The notes beneath the pieces are model-generated. The model worked only from the letters and a program-made list of their open reading frames with translations, ran no database searches and was not told the origin of the DNA. From Flammeovirga sp. EKP202 (lineage in GTDB: Bacteria; Bacteroidota; Bacteroidia; Cytophagales; Flammeovirgaceae), in contig NZ_JACVVP010000012.1 of the NCBI RefSeq assembly GCF_014534745.1, positions 111,322 to 175,321 of the forward strand: 64,000 nucleotides of DNA. Reading direction: 5' to 3'. A program made the position numbers and the translations under genes. Shown here piece after piece: positions 9,105 through 18,415 of this stretch. Within the stretch, counting starts at the first letter, position 1; the number at the start of each line of letters is the position of its first letter.

Positions 9105-9192
9105 GCCTTGAATTTTTTGCTTCGTTTTTGTTTCAAGACAAAAATGAAGAAGAAGGAAGCTTGAAAGTAGACCCTATAAATGCTTGTAGAAA
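9105..9192 (+). repeat. Dispersed hairpin repeat, copy 1
   Basis: About 85 bp nearly identical to 15119-15206. The shared core runs from TTTTTTGCTTCGTTTTT through AATGAAGAAGAAGGAAGC to CCCTATAAA. An internal hairpin pairs TTTTTG with CAAAAA; the other copy pairs TTTTTC with GAAAAA. The rest of the gap 8852-9328, apart from the terminator and half element, shows no gene. Confidence 0.7.
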
Positions 9193-9328
9193 GGTTAATG
9201 ATAATTTCGTTTACGATGTAAGAAGTACTAAGACAAAATAAATAAGCATTAACGATGATGCTTTTTTTAGCTTAGTTCTTAGAAAAAAGTAAACTCAAAT
9301 TATAACGATTCAAGCTAACGATTCTCTC

Positions 9329-10621
9329 ATGAAAGAAGACTTTCTTTACTTCATCTGGAAATTCCAATATTTCAAGTCTATTCAGTTACGTACTGATCAA
9401 AATGAAAACCTTGAAATCATCTCTACGGGGTTACAAAACCATGATGCCGGCCCTGACTTTTTAAATGCCCATTTACGCATCAATGGTATAGAATGGCATG
9501 GCAATATTGAGATCCATGTAAAAGCTTCTGATTGGAAAAAGCATCAACATTCTCAAAATCGTGCTTATGATAATGTAGTCCTTCATGTTGTTTGGGAAAA
9601 TGATTTTAATGTTTTCCGAAAAGATCACTCCTTGATACCAACGTTAAGCATTAAAAATTGTGTTGACCCAAAAATACAAGAAGGTTATGCTTCTTTTCGT
9701 CTCAATGATGATGTCATTGCATGTGGTCAACAATTGGAAAATGTTTCTCGTCTTCACAAACTTGCGATGTTGGATCGTGTTTTTTTAGAGAGAATCGAAA
9801 GAAAAGCAGGGAAAATACTTCAACAACTCCAGCTTTCAAATAGAGATTGGGAAGAATGTACCTACAGAACTTTGGCAGAATATTTCGGTTTCAAGGTAAA
9901 TAATGATGCCTTTCAACGCTTGTCTTCGATTGTTCCTATCCGTTTATTAAAACTTCATGCGTATCAACCCATTCAAGTGGAAGCGTTTCTTTTTGGTAGT
10001 GCTGGCTTTTTATCTGATGAGGCTAATTCACCATATATGAAAAAACTTCATCGGGAATATAAGTTTCTGAGTCACAAGTATGCCATTAAGGAAAAGGAAA
10101 TGTCTTTACATGAATGGAAATTTTTAAGATTACGTCCTGCTAATTTTCCAACTATCCGTATTGCTCAACTTTCTAGTATTATCATCAATATTCCGCATTT
10201 GTGTTCTGCATTTCTACATATTTCTTCCTTAGAAAGCTTTATCCGATTCATGCAGCATCCCACCTCAGAGTACTGGCACTCTCACTATCATTTTGGTAAA
10301 ACTTCTCAAAAACCAATTAGTGCATTTATTGGCAAGTCTGCACTACAATCTTTATTGGTCAATGTCGTCGTTCCCTTACAATTTGCCTACGGAACAGATA
10401 GAAATGAAAGTCGATATAAAGAAAAAGCAATTCAACTCTTAGAAGCTATTCCCCCAGAAAACAATAAGTTCACGAAACTATGGAAAGGGTATTCCATTAA
10501 AAATAACTCCTCTTTAGATTCTCAAGGATTGATTGAGTTGTATACTCAGTATTGTCAAAAAAACAGGTGCTTAGAATGCAGCTTAGGCGTTCAGGTTTTG
10601 AACAGTAAAAATAAGCATTAA
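9329..10621 (+). CDS. DUF2851 family protein
   Basis: 430 residues. It has the full N-terminal signature of the Bacteroidota family DUF2851: GPDFLNAHLRINGIEWHGN and EIHVKASDW, with the DNVVLHVVW strand after it. No signal peptide or membrane segment is seen, so it is probably cytoplasmic. The end has four Cys/near-Cys positions (CQKNRCLECSLG) that resemble the end of other members. No biochemical function is established to my knowledge. It stands alone between a repeat-rich gap and the ArsR gene 82 bp downstream. Confidence 0.85.
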   Translation: MKEDFLYFIWKFQYFKSIQLRTDQNENLEIISTGLQNHDAGPDFLNAHLRINGIEWHGNIEIHVKASDWKKHQHSQNRAYDNVVLHVVWENDFNVFRKDHSLIPTLSIKNCVDPKIQEGYASFRLNDDVIACGQQLENVSRLHKLAMLDRVFLERIERKAGKILQQLQLSNRDWEECTYRTLAEYFGFKVNNDAFQRLSSIVPIRLLKLHAYQPIQVEAFLFGSAGFLSDEANSPYMKKLHREYKFLSHKYAIKEKEMSLHEWKFLRLRPANFPTIRIAQLSSIIINIPHLCSAFLHISSLESFIRFMQHPTSEYWHSHYHFGKTSQKPISAFIGKSALQSLLVNVVVPLQFAYGTDRNESRYKEKAIQLLEAIPPENNKFTKLWKGYSIKNNSSLDSQGLIELYTQYCQKNRCLECSLGVQVLNSKNKH

Positions 10622-10703
10622 CACTTCGATACATGAACATGTAATCATAAGTGCGTATATTTGTTTTTTCCATCATCCAAGTATTTACTTAATCGAATAT
10701 ATT

Positions 10704-10994
10704 ATGGAACACGATAAGATAGAAAAAGCTGCTTTTATATTAAAAACTATTGCACACCCTGTAAGGCTTAGAATCTTAGAATTATTAGATTGTACGAATC
10801 GTTTATCAGTAAGTGAGATCTGTGCTAAATTAAATTGTGAGCAATCTTTAACCTCTCATCATTTATCAAATATGAAGTTGAAAGGCATTTTGTCTTCACA
10901 AAGAGAAGGGAAAAATATTTATTATTCTTTGAAAGAGAAGTCGGTTGTCAACATTATTTCATGCTTGGAAGATTGCGACTGTAATATGGGCTAA
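10704..10994 (+). CDS. ArsR-family winged-helix transcriptional regulator
   Basis: 96 residues with the compact ArsR/SmtB fold: the helix around IAHPVRLRILELL, recognition helix SLTSHHLSNMKLKG and wing SQREGKNIYYSL. The usual metal motif ELCVCD is not present (ELLDCTNR). Instead the C-terminus is cysteine-rich (SCLEDCDCNMG), so a metal or sulfur ligand at the tail is possible; this is inference. The stop codon overlaps the stop of the convergent barrel gene by three bases. No obvious target operon is adjacent. Confidence 0.88.
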   Translation: MEHDKIEKAAFILKTIAHPVRLRILELLDCTNRLSVSEICAKLNCEQSLTSHHLSNMKLKGILSSQREGKNIYYSLKEKSVVNIISCLEDCDCNMG

Positions 10995-12484
10995 AGATCT
11001 ACTAAATAATAAAGGTAGAATCCTCCTCCACGTCCATGTCTGTTGAATGAGTATTCAAGCTTTAAGACTGAACTATAAAAAGTAACGAAGTCCATTCCAA
11101 GACCATACCCAATTAAAGGTGTATTGGTTAAACTTTCGTTTGATGGATCTACTCCTGGATAATAAACATACCCTGCATCAATATATGCCTTAAAGAGAAT
11201 ATCAATTGGAATTCTTTTGGCATGCTTTGATTTTATGATGTTCTGAAAATTAAGTGCAGTAGATAAGGCTCTAAACTTTAAATCATTTTTAATAATTGCA
11301 GTGTTTTGCCCATCAATCACATAATTATCGTATCCCCTTATAAATAAGTTTTTGTAACCAATGGCCCTCATTTCATTGTAAGGTAGTTTCTCAGGGAATC
11401 CTAATTTACCCGCAAAACCAATAGAGTAATAGAACCTTTTTACTTTGTCGAGAGGCATAAATTTATAAGCCGACCATTCCATAATGACTGCGTTAAGGTC
11501 ATCAAAGACTCCTAATCCCAACTTCTCTATACCGAGCTTCAAGTAATAGCCATTCAATGGATAACTTGTAATATCTCTTTTATCTCTAGTGTAAGTATAC
11601 CCCAATGTAAAGTACCTCAACTTTGTTCTTCCCTCAAGGAAAAAGTCTGGATTAAGCATTGCAACGGTATCCGCTACTTGGTCTTGATCATAGCTCAATG
11701 AAAAATTATGATGATCATAAAAACCATATCGCTTTCCAAAGTTGATAATACCATTCCAAGATCTTCTTAAAACTTCAGTATCTTTTTCTACTTCCACAAA
11801 GATGTTGTCTTCTGTTTTATAAGCCACCGTAGTTTCTTCTTTAAAAGAACCTGCGAAAGACAAGCTTGTCTTTTGTTTTTTATCAATATAGGGGAAAGAG
11901 TAGCCAATACTGAACTGTCTTGAAAAGCCCAACTCAATCAAAATATCCAATGTTTCATTTCGCCCACGCATATTACGTTGTTTGAAATCCAACCCGTATT
12001 GTATCCTTCCTAAGTCTGCCCCTCTATTATTCCACCACTCATTAAAACTTCGATCTGCCAACTCAATAAGAGGCACCGGCCAAGTGTACCATCGCTCTAC
12101 CATAATGAATTCAATATTGATAGAATCACTTTCCACTTCGATGACCATGACATCTACAGTTTCAAAAAGTTGAGTATTGAAAACTTTGTTCCTTTCAGAA
12201 GTGATATACTGTTTAATATTTTTTTTAGGAATAAGTCCACCTTCTTTGATATCAAGCTCCCTATTGATAATCTGAGGTTTGGTTTTATTTAGCCCTACAA
12301 AATTAATTTTATTGATATGTACATATCCAACCGTATCTACATCAAATTGGTCTAAACCCGTGAGTAGCAAGTCATTTTGTGCACATACAGGTTGAGTTAA
12401 TGATAGCAAAAAAGTCAAAAAAATCACCTTAATGGACAGTGCAATAATGGGAGTTCTATATATATTTGTTTCTAATTTATTCAC
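10991..12484 (-). CDS. BamA/D15-like outer membrane beta-barrel protein with a POTRA-like domain
   Basis: 497 residues. A signal peptide ends near PVCAQ after a long n-region. Residues about 55-125 look like a POTRA domain (INKINFVGLNKTK, then VMVIEVESDSINIEFIM). The rest consists of amphipathic strands of a D15/surface-antigen barrel ending in LEYSFNRHGRGGGFYLYY. It is much shorter than BamA (five POTRAs), so it is not the main assembly factor; TamA-like or Omp85-like assembly or transport is possible. The protein would sit in the outer membrane. It converges on arsR with overlapping stop codons and no terminator between them. Confidence 0.8.
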   Translation of the reverse strand: MNKLETNIYRTPIIALSIKVIFLTFLLSLTQPVCAQNDLLLTGLDQFDVDTVGYVHINKINFVGLNKTKPQIINRELDIKEGGLIPKKNIKQYITSERNKVFNTQLFETVDVMVIEVESDSINIEFIMVERWYTWPVPLIELADRSFNEWWNNRGADLGRIQYGLDFKQRNMRGRNETLDILIELGFSRQFSIGYSFPYIDKKQKTSLSFAGSFKEETTVAYKTEDNIFVEVEKDTEVLRRSWNGIINFGKRYGFYDHHNFSLSYDQDQVADTVAMLNPDFFLEGRTKLRYFTLGYTYTRDKRDITSYPLNGYYLKLGIEKLGLGVFDDLNAVIMEWSAYKFMPLDKVKRFYYSIGFAGKLGFPEKLPYNEMRAIGYKNLFIRGYDNYVIDGQNTAIIKNDLKFRALSTALNFQNIIKSKHAKRIPIDILFKAYIDAGYVYYPGVDPSNESLTNTPLIGYGLGMDFVTFYSSVLKLEYSFNRHGRGGGFYLYYLVDL

Positions 12485-12711
12485 TATGGCTTGCTATAAA
12501 AAAATCAAGCATTTATATGTATGTTTAATATTGTCACTCTAAAGATAGAAAAAGCACAATTAGTCAATTATATTTGTATTAACTTCAGAGTGATTCTAGA
12601 AAAATTAAGTTCACTAATATAATATGCTTTTTAGAGGTAGGCACATATTATACCAAGTATTTTAAAATTTAAAAGACAGTTATTATTAACAAGGCAACAA
12701 AAATAAACGAT

Positions 12712-14754
12712 ATGTTCAATTACAAGAGCATCAAGCGTATCAGTACTATTGCTAGTATTGTGAGTTGGATACTCTTGTTGATGATTGGTGTACGTGAACA
12801 ATACCTCACCGATTATAATATCGCACATGCTCCTTTCCCATCATTTGTAAAAGGATTAATACTCAATATATGGATTATTTCTTCTTACTTTCTGATTTGG
12901 CTTTATTTTCAGCCTAAAGAACGGGATTTTCAAGGACTATTGTGGCAGATTTTTGTCGTTGCATTATTGTCTACACTCCTTTCTATGGGAGTCAATTTAT
13001 TGCTCACCTGGCTTAGGGATGAATTACAATATAACCTACCTTTTCTCTATGCCATCTTTTTCCATATTGAGTTTTCGCTTCTGATGACATTACTGATCAG
13101 TACTTTTGTCACCTGGAAAAAACTCATATTATTCGAACAAACACAATTCACGCATTATACATGGCTTGCATTTGAGATCTTTTTAGGATTAACAATGCTT
13201 GCTCACTTTATCAGAATTGGAACTATTGATGATATCTATTTTAAAATCCCGATTGCATTTTTAATCATTTGGATTCTAATGATTTCGATTAATGTAAGAT
13301 GGGTTCCTCATCTCAATTTCCAACAAAAAGTTCAAGGTATTTTCAAGCTGGCATTTATCATGTTGGCTTTTAGTTATTTCGTTGCAAGTTTTAGATTTTA
13401 CTTTTATGAGCAATCTTTAATTAGTGATGATTTAATCAAAAACTTATTCCCTGTTACACTTTTCCTCTTTGTTTTTGTTTATGCTGTATCAGCAGCTTTA
13501 TTTATGCTGTTCAGTTTGCCTACTTCTTCTGTTTTTGAGAAAAAAGAACAAGAGATTAGCAGTTTCAGAGACCTAAGTTTAGCGGTAAGAGATGGGAAAC
13601 AAGACACTGATGTTTATAAAGTATTATTGCATAGTTCACTGAAAAGTATTCAGGCTGATGCCGGATGGATTGTAGATAATGACTTCAATGTGAAAGTGAT
13701 ATATGGCATCGATAAAGAAGATATTCTTGTGGTCAACCAAGACCTAAAGGATGCCGAGTACAATGGTTCTCAACCCATCAAACTCAACTTCCAACCTTAC
13801 TTCCGCAAGGAGAATGTCAATAGAAATTACCGTTCTATTATTGCACTTCCTATCATTGTTGACACAGAAGTCAAAAGTTCTCTAGTTTTAGTGAAGAGAC
13901 TTCATAACGCCATTGACTCTGTAATGCAGTCTACGGTCAATACCTATGTTGCTCAAGCGGGCATTGCACTTTTCAACCTCGATCTATTATCCAATGCGGT
14001 CAAGAATGAGGTTTATAAAAACAGTATGCAAATTGCCAAACAAACGCAAGAAGCATTAATGCCGAAGAAGCAAGAAATCAATGAAAATATAGAAGTTTAT
14101 GTTACTTGGGAACCTGCTATTGTGGTAGGAGGTGACTATTATGACATGCACCGATTAAACGACCATGAAGTAAGCTTTATCATTGCCGATGTATCTGGTA
14201 AAGGACCTAAAGCGGCTTTCAACATGGCTCAGATGAAAGGTATTTATCATTCATTGGCTCGTGAAGAAGGTATTAAACCTGATGAGTTCTTTACTAAAGC
14301 CAATGCAGCTCTAACAGGCTGTATTCAAAGGGATACTTTTATTACTGCCACTTATCTTCATATCAATACTGAATTACAAAAAGTAGATTATGCGAGAGCA
14401 GGTCACTGCCCTACATTATATTATAGTAATGCTACAAACGAAGCTACTTTCCTAGACAATAGAGGACTGGGACTTGGTATTGTGAGAAACAACTCCTACA
14501 AGAAATTCATCCACAATCACGAAATCCATTATCAGCCTGGAGATATTATGATTCTTTATACTGATGGTATTACTGAAGCGAGAAGTAAAAATGGAGTTGA
14601 TGAATATGGCTATGATTATATGAAAGCTATCCTTGAAAAAAGCAAAGACGAACCACTAAAAATTATTGCTAATAAGATACTTTTAGACGTCTATAATTTT
14701 ATGGGTAAAGAAGCAATGGATGACGATTTCACTTTATTGATCATCCGTCTATAA
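12712..14754 (+). CDS. Membrane-anchored GAF plus SpoIIE-type PP2C serine/threonine phosphatase
   Basis: 680 residues. The first about 275 form seven or eight hydrophobic segments of an integral-membrane sensor. A GAF-like domain spans about 290-440. The C-terminal PP2C/SpoIIE domain (about 455-680) shows metal-binding and core motifs VGGDYYDMH, IIADVSGKGPKAA, TDGITEARS and DDFTLLIIRL. Such proteins dephosphorylate anti-sigma-factor antagonists or related partners in response to a membrane or ligand signal. No anti-sigma kinase or antagonist gene is adjacent, so the partner is unknown. It is a single gene; the 950-bp gap downstream has no gene. Confidence 0.92.
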   Translation: MFNYKSIKRISTIASIVSWILLLMIGVREQYLTDYNIAHAPFPSFVKGLILNIWIISSYFLIWLYFQPKERDFQGLLWQIFVVALLSTLLSMGVNLLLTWLRDELQYNLPFLYAIFFHIEFSLLMTLLISTFVTWKKLILFEQTQFTHYTWLAFEIFLGLTMLAHFIRIGTIDDIYFKIPIAFLIIWILMISINVRWVPHLNFQQKVQGIFKLAFIMLAFSYFVASFRFYFYEQSLISDDLIKNLFPVTLFLFVFVYAVSAALFMLFSLPTSSVFEKKEQEISSFRDLSLAVRDGKQDTDVYKVLLHSSLKSIQADAGWIVDNDFNVKVIYGIDKEDILVVNQDLKDAEYNGSQPIKLNFQPYFRKENVNRNYRSIIALPIIVDTEVKSSLVLVKRLHNAIDSVMQSTVNTYVAQAGIALFNLDLLSNAVKNEVYKNSMQIAKQTQEALMPKKQEINENIEVYVTWEPAIVVGGDYYDMHRLNDHEVSFIIADVSGKGPKAAFNMAQMKGIYHSLAREEGIKPDEFFTKANAALTGCIQRDTFITATYLHINTELQKVDYARAGHCPTLYYSNATNEATFLDNRGLGLGIVRNNSYKKFIHNHEIHYQPGDIMILYTDGITEARSKNGVDEYGYDYMKAILEKSKDEPLKIIANKILLDVYNFMGKEAMDDDFTLLIIRL

Positions 14755-14851
14755 AAAGGCTTGGGACCTCATTTCTATTAAAATTTGCTCACTCAACACA
14801 TTATAAACTAAAGTTTCGTTAATCATAGTGATCCCTTTTGTAAAGGATAAA

Positions 14852-14902
14852 TGGTAGTGCATTGTGGTTCGCGAGGACGTTGCAATGCAACGACCCTACA
14901 GA
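14852..14902. repeat. REP-like palindrome of a second family
   Basis: CGTTGCAATGCAACG is a perfect inverted repeat at about 14878-14892, followed by CCCTACAG. An outer alternative pairing of TGCATTG with CAATGCA is also possible. Sequences of this type (GACGTTGCA..TGCAACGTC then CTACAG) are common dispersed REPs in many phyla. It differs from the RAYT-linked family in this window. Confidence 0.55.
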
Positions 14903-15118
14903 ACTGAATTTTAGAAGATAATTACAAAACCCTTTTCTTTTATAATCAGGTAATCATTTAGTAGTATCTAAACCGGTCTTGAAGGGAAAAGCGTTAAGAA
15001 TTTCATGGAATGAGCCGGTCAAAATGATTTTGCTGTTTGAGCATCTCAAAACGATGAAGTTTTGATCGAGTTATCCTTTCAAAAAGCGAGAGGAATGAAA
15101 TTTAGTTTTTGACTTCTA

Positions 15119-15206
15119 AGCCTAGATTTTTTGCTTCGTTTTTCATCAATGGAAAAATGAAGAAGAAGGAAGCTTGAAAGTAGGCCCTATAAAATCTAGT
15201 AGAAAT
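15119..15206 (+). repeat. Dispersed hairpin repeat, copy 2
   Basis: Near-identical to 9105-9192 over about 85 bp. In this copy the outer ends also pair: CTAGATTTT with AAAATCTAG, nine bases. The inner hairpin is TTTTTC/GAAAAA. Confidence 0.7.
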
Positions 15207-15703
15207 ACGGATTGAAAGTTAAAGAAAGTTTAGTCTACAATTTAGTACACAATGCAGCTTGGAAACTTAAAGCTATTTGCAAAAACACTTCTATCAATAC
15301 TCCCCATTATTTACAACTTCCCTTTTCGTCTCTCCCTTTTTCATTGCGGTTTATACTTCAGTTACGGCTAACTAAATTAAAGCCCATAATAAATTTCTAA
15401 GTAAAATAACAGGTATAATTAGAGGTCAATTCAGTAGAAGAATAATAAAAATCATCATCATAATGAGGCTTATCATAGTATTATTTACACTCCTTTAGCT
15501 ATTTTTGCAACCGATACCGATTACTTATAACTACACTTCGTTTTCCTATTTATTAATTTACTTTACTATTCAACATTATTACCATAAACTGTTTTAACTA
15601 ACAAATACAGTTCGAAATGAAAAGATTAATTTGTTGATTGATGAGGTGAAATCGAAGAAATTGATAGTATATAATCTCGCAATTTTTATTTAAACCAATA
15701 GCT

Positions 15704-16795
15704 ATGTCAATTCAGGACAAAAAACAGATCGTCTTAACATTAGATGCCGGTGGAACTAATTTTGTATTTTCTGCTATGCAAGGTGGAAAAATGATTGTAG
15801 ATCCATACAGACTACCTTCAAATGGAGACAACCTAGAACAAAGTTTACAAAATATTTTAGAAGGTTTCAATCACGTGATCAAAGAATTGGGTGATCGTAA
15901 ACCTGAGGCAATTAGTTTTGCATTCCCTGGTCCTGCTGATTACCCTAACGGTATTATTGGTGATTTAAATAACCTTCCGGGTTATAGAGGAGGGGTTGCC
16001 CTTGGACCAATGTTACAGCATCACTTTGGTATTCCTGCATTTATCAACAATGATGGCGACCTTTATGCTTACGGTGAAGCTATTGGCGGTTTATTGCCTG
16101 AAATGAACGCTATGCTTGAAGCAAATGGAAGCGAAAAAAGATATAAAAATATTATTGGAATCACTTTAGGTACTGGCCTTGGTGGAGGTATTGTAAGTAA
16201 TGGCAACCTTCATATTGGTGACAACAGTATGGGTGGTGAAATTTGGTTGATGCCTTCAAAAGTATTGGACCATATCAATGCAGAAGAAGCTTCTTGTATC
16301 CGTGCCGTTCAAAAATTCTATAAAGAGTATTCAGGTGTTGACAATGCTGAATTGACACCAAAAGATATTTTTGAAATTGCAAAAGGTGAGCAAGAAGGTG
16401 ATAAAGCAAGTGCTCAAAAAGCATTTGACACTTTAGGTGAAAACCTTGGTGATGTATTGTGTACTTTAGGAACTACAATTGATGCATTGGTTGTTATTGG
16501 TGGTGGTCTTTCTGGTGCTGCTGAATTATTTATGCCATCTGTATTGAAAGAGATGCGTTCTAAATACAACCATGGAGAAGATAGACTTGTGGCTGAAGTA
16601 TTTGATCTTACAAACGAGGATGAAAAAGCAAGTTTCGTGAAAAACAATCAGCACGAAATCAAAGTACCTTTTACTGATCACGTAGTGATGTATGATGCTT
16701 CTCCTAAGATTGGTGTAGGTGTTTCTAAAATTGGAACGAGTGAAGCGATTTCATTAGGTGCTTATGCTTACGCTGTAAGTCAACTTGAACAATAA
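15704..16795 (+). CDS. ROK-family sugar kinase-like protein
   Basis: 363 residues. The phosphate-binding loop LTLDAGGTNFVFS lies at residues 11-23. ROK motifs AFPGPADYPNG, INNDGDLYAYGEA and GITLGTGLGGGIV follow, so the ATPase fold is intact. ROK proteins are mostly glucokinases, N-acetyl-sugar kinases or repressors. There is no N-terminal helix-turn-helix, so a kinase is likelier than a repressor. The Cys-rich zinc motif of classical ROK kinases is absent after GGEIW, so the substrate may be unusual. It is a single gene with a strong terminator. Confidence 0.85.
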   Translation: MSIQDKKQIVLTLDAGGTNFVFSAMQGGKMIVDPYRLPSNGDNLEQSLQNILEGFNHVIKELGDRKPEAISFAFPGPADYPNGIIGDLNNLPGYRGGVALGPMLQHHFGIPAFINNDGDLYAYGEAIGGLLPEMNAMLEANGSEKRYKNIIGITLGTGLGGGIVSNGNLHIGDNSMGGEIWLMPSKVLDHINAEEASCIRAVQKFYKEYSGVDNAELTPKDIFEIAKGEQEGDKASAQKAFDTLGENLGDVLCTLGTTIDALVVIGGGLSGAAELFMPSVLKEMRSKYNHGEDRLVAEVFDLTNEDEKASFVKNNQHEIKVPFTDHVVMYDASPKIGVGVSKIGTSEAISLGAYAYAVSQLEQ

Positions 16796-16888
16796 AAATA
16801 CTAGGTCATAGGTTAAAATTTGTTTTCACTTATTTTATGATTTCATTTTAACCTGACGACCTAAACGTCTAATAACTAGATATATAAT

Positions 16889-16964
16889 TACACTATTGTC
16901 ATAACTAATTGTACTATCTCAACAAAGAGAAACTTTTAGATTGATGACAATAGTGTATTTTTTT
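16889..16964 (+). terminator. Rho-independent terminator with long loop
   Basis: A 14-bp perfect stem (TACACTATTGTCAT at 16889-16902 with 16944-16957) is followed by seven T. The loop of 41 bases is long, so it could also act as a structured RNA. Confidence 0.7.
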
Positions 16965-17123
16965 GAACTTTAGTAAATTGCTAAAGAAGACAATAATCGG
17001 AGCTTGACAATTGCTCAAGACCTTAATAACCACAAAAAATTCAAAACAAAATCTTGTCCTTTACATTAAATAGATTGTCTTCATAAAACAATAACTAATT
17101 TTTATTTCAAACTCAATTAAATT

Positions 17124-17201
17124 ATGGAATTACTTGCATGTGTTTTCGTGCTTTCAGTCTTATTTATGGGTTCTTACAGACTGTTAGCTAAATCGAATTA
17201 A
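17124..17201 (+). CDS. Possible 25-residue single-span membrane peptide
   Basis: ATG to TAA encodes a peptide with a hydrophobic core (LLACVFVLSVLFMG) and a basic end (YRLLAKSN). The shape fits a small membrane protein. No clear ribosome-binding site or homologue can be cited, and it sits alone in the gap before gluQ. The remainder of 16796-17289 holds only the terminator and the gluQ promoter candidate. Confidence 0.3.
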   Translation: MELLACVFVLSVLFMGSYRLLAKSN

Positions 17202-17254
17202 TTTTACCCTTAATTATTTATTCACTCCCTTAAACAGATTACATTTCTAGTTTG

Positions 17255-17262
17255 TACCTTTG
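17255..17262 (+). promoter_or_regulatory. Candidate -7 promoter element for gluQ
   Basis: TACCTTTG matches the Bacteroidota consensus TAnnTTTG, 28 bp before the start codon. No good -33 TTTG is seen at the expected distance. Confidence 0.45.
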
Positions 17263-17289
17263 CTGAAAAATTAAATTAAAGATACATCA

Positions 17290-18186
17290 ATGCGTACAAG
17301 ATTTGCTCCAACACCCAGCGGTTTCCTTCACATCGGAAACGCATTCTCTTTTATCCTTACTTGGATTCTAGCCCGACAAGAAGATGGAGAAATATTATTA
17401 CGTATTGATGATATCGATAGTACAAGAACTAGAGACGAGTACATTGAAGATATTTTCAGGTCGATAGAATGGCTTGGATTAGACTATGACAATGGTCCTT
17501 TCAGTGTAGAAGATTTCCACAAAAACTGGTCACAAAAAATCAGAAATCACCGTTATACTTCTGCTTTTGAAAAGCTGAAAGAAAACGGTGATTTATTTGC
17601 ATGTCAATGCTCTAGAAAACAAATACTTGAAACTTCACCTTCTGGAATTTACACTGGTACTTGCAGAGATTTGAGCCTACCCTTCGACACCCCTGAAACC
17701 GCTATTCGAGTAAAAACTTCTGATGTTCCTATCCTTTTGGAAGACCTTTTTATTGGAGACATCGCCGTCAATCTAAATGAGGTGATGAAGGATTTTGTAC
17801 TCCGAAGAAAAGATGGAATTTATGCTTATCAATTGGCCTCTTTGATTGATGATATTGATGATAATATCGATTTTATTGTAAGAGGTGAAGACCTAGTTGA
17901 ATCTACTATTGCTCAAACTTTCTTGGCCAACAAATTAGAAGTTGATTCATTTGAAGAAATTGAATTCCTACATCATCCTTTGCTTGTTGATGAGAACGGT
18001 AACAAATTATCAAAGTCTCAAGGTGCTGACTCCATCAAAAACTTAAGAGAAGAAGGCATGACTCCTCAAGAGATTTACAGTCAATTTGCAGAATTTTATT
18101 TAGGAGAAGAAACACATATTGAATCCTTAGATCAACTCTTAGAAATCAACTTTTTAGGATCTGAAGAGGATTTTGAAGAAGAATAA
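17290..18186 (+). CDS. gluQ: Glutamyl-Q tRNA(Asp) synthetase
   Basis: 298 residues, the length of GluQRS rather than full GltX (about 480). It is the catalytic half of a class I synthetase: HIGN at residues 16-19 stands for HIGH and KLSKS near 239 stands for KMSKS. The zinc site CQC...YTGTC is present, as in GluQRS. The anticodon-binding domain is missing. The enzyme attaches glutamate to queuosine in the anticodon loop of tRNA(Asp). The aspartyl-tRNA synthetase gene lies 950 bp downstream, which fits a shared link to tRNA(Asp). The call over a truncated GltX rests on length and the zinc site. Confidence 0.9.
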   Translation: MRTRFAPTPSGFLHIGNAFSFILTWILARQEDGEILLRIDDIDSTRTRDEYIEDIFRSIEWLGLDYDNGPFSVEDFHKNWSQKIRNHRYTSAFEKLKENGDLFACQCSRKQILETSPSGIYTGTCRDLSLPFDTPETAIRVKTSDVPILLEDLFIGDIAVNLNEVMKDFVLRRKDGIYAYQLASLIDDIDDNIDFIVRGEDLVESTIAQTFLANKLEVDSFEEIEFLHHPLLVDENGNKLSKSQGADSIKNLREEGMTPQEIYSQFAEFYLGEETHIESLDQLLEINFLGSEEDFEEE

Positions 18187-18415
18187 ATCATTCCCACAAC
18201 ATTGAACATACTACTCAAGCAGAGAATAATAGTTATTGATTTTTAATAACGTTGGTCATCACATCTTTATCGAGATAAAAGTAATTTTGGAATATCAGTA
18301 AGTTACAATACCCTATTTAGCAATCACTAATATTAGGACCAATGAACCGTAATGTATTTACGGTAATGTAAGTGCCTGATCACTTCAAGATTTACTACCA
18401 TAACAATTCATTAAC

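Larger units (their letters stand above)
14755..15703. other. 949-bp gene-free region with several repeats
   Basis: No supported coding sequence. It holds a palindromic REP-like site near 14852-14902 and the second copy of the hairpin repeat (15119-15206). Between them is an imperfectly repeated GC-richer stretch (about 14975-15110) with words such as GAGCCGGTCAAAATG. The 62-codon open frame at 15212 has low-complexity content and no homology I recognise. Confidence 0.6.

Noticed and set aside
12631..12828. 65-codon minus-strand frame over the start of the phosphatase gene
   Set aside because: It overlaps the real gene and has no recognisable features.
15212..15400. 62-codon open frame in the 14755-15703 gap
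   Set aside because: Low-complexity translation, no ribosome-binding site, and it starts at the end of a repeat; no family recognised.
16889..16957. Long hairpin after the ROK gene as a riboswitch
   Set aside because: A perfect stem followed by seven T at the end of a gene is best read as a terminator; no riboswitch core is present.
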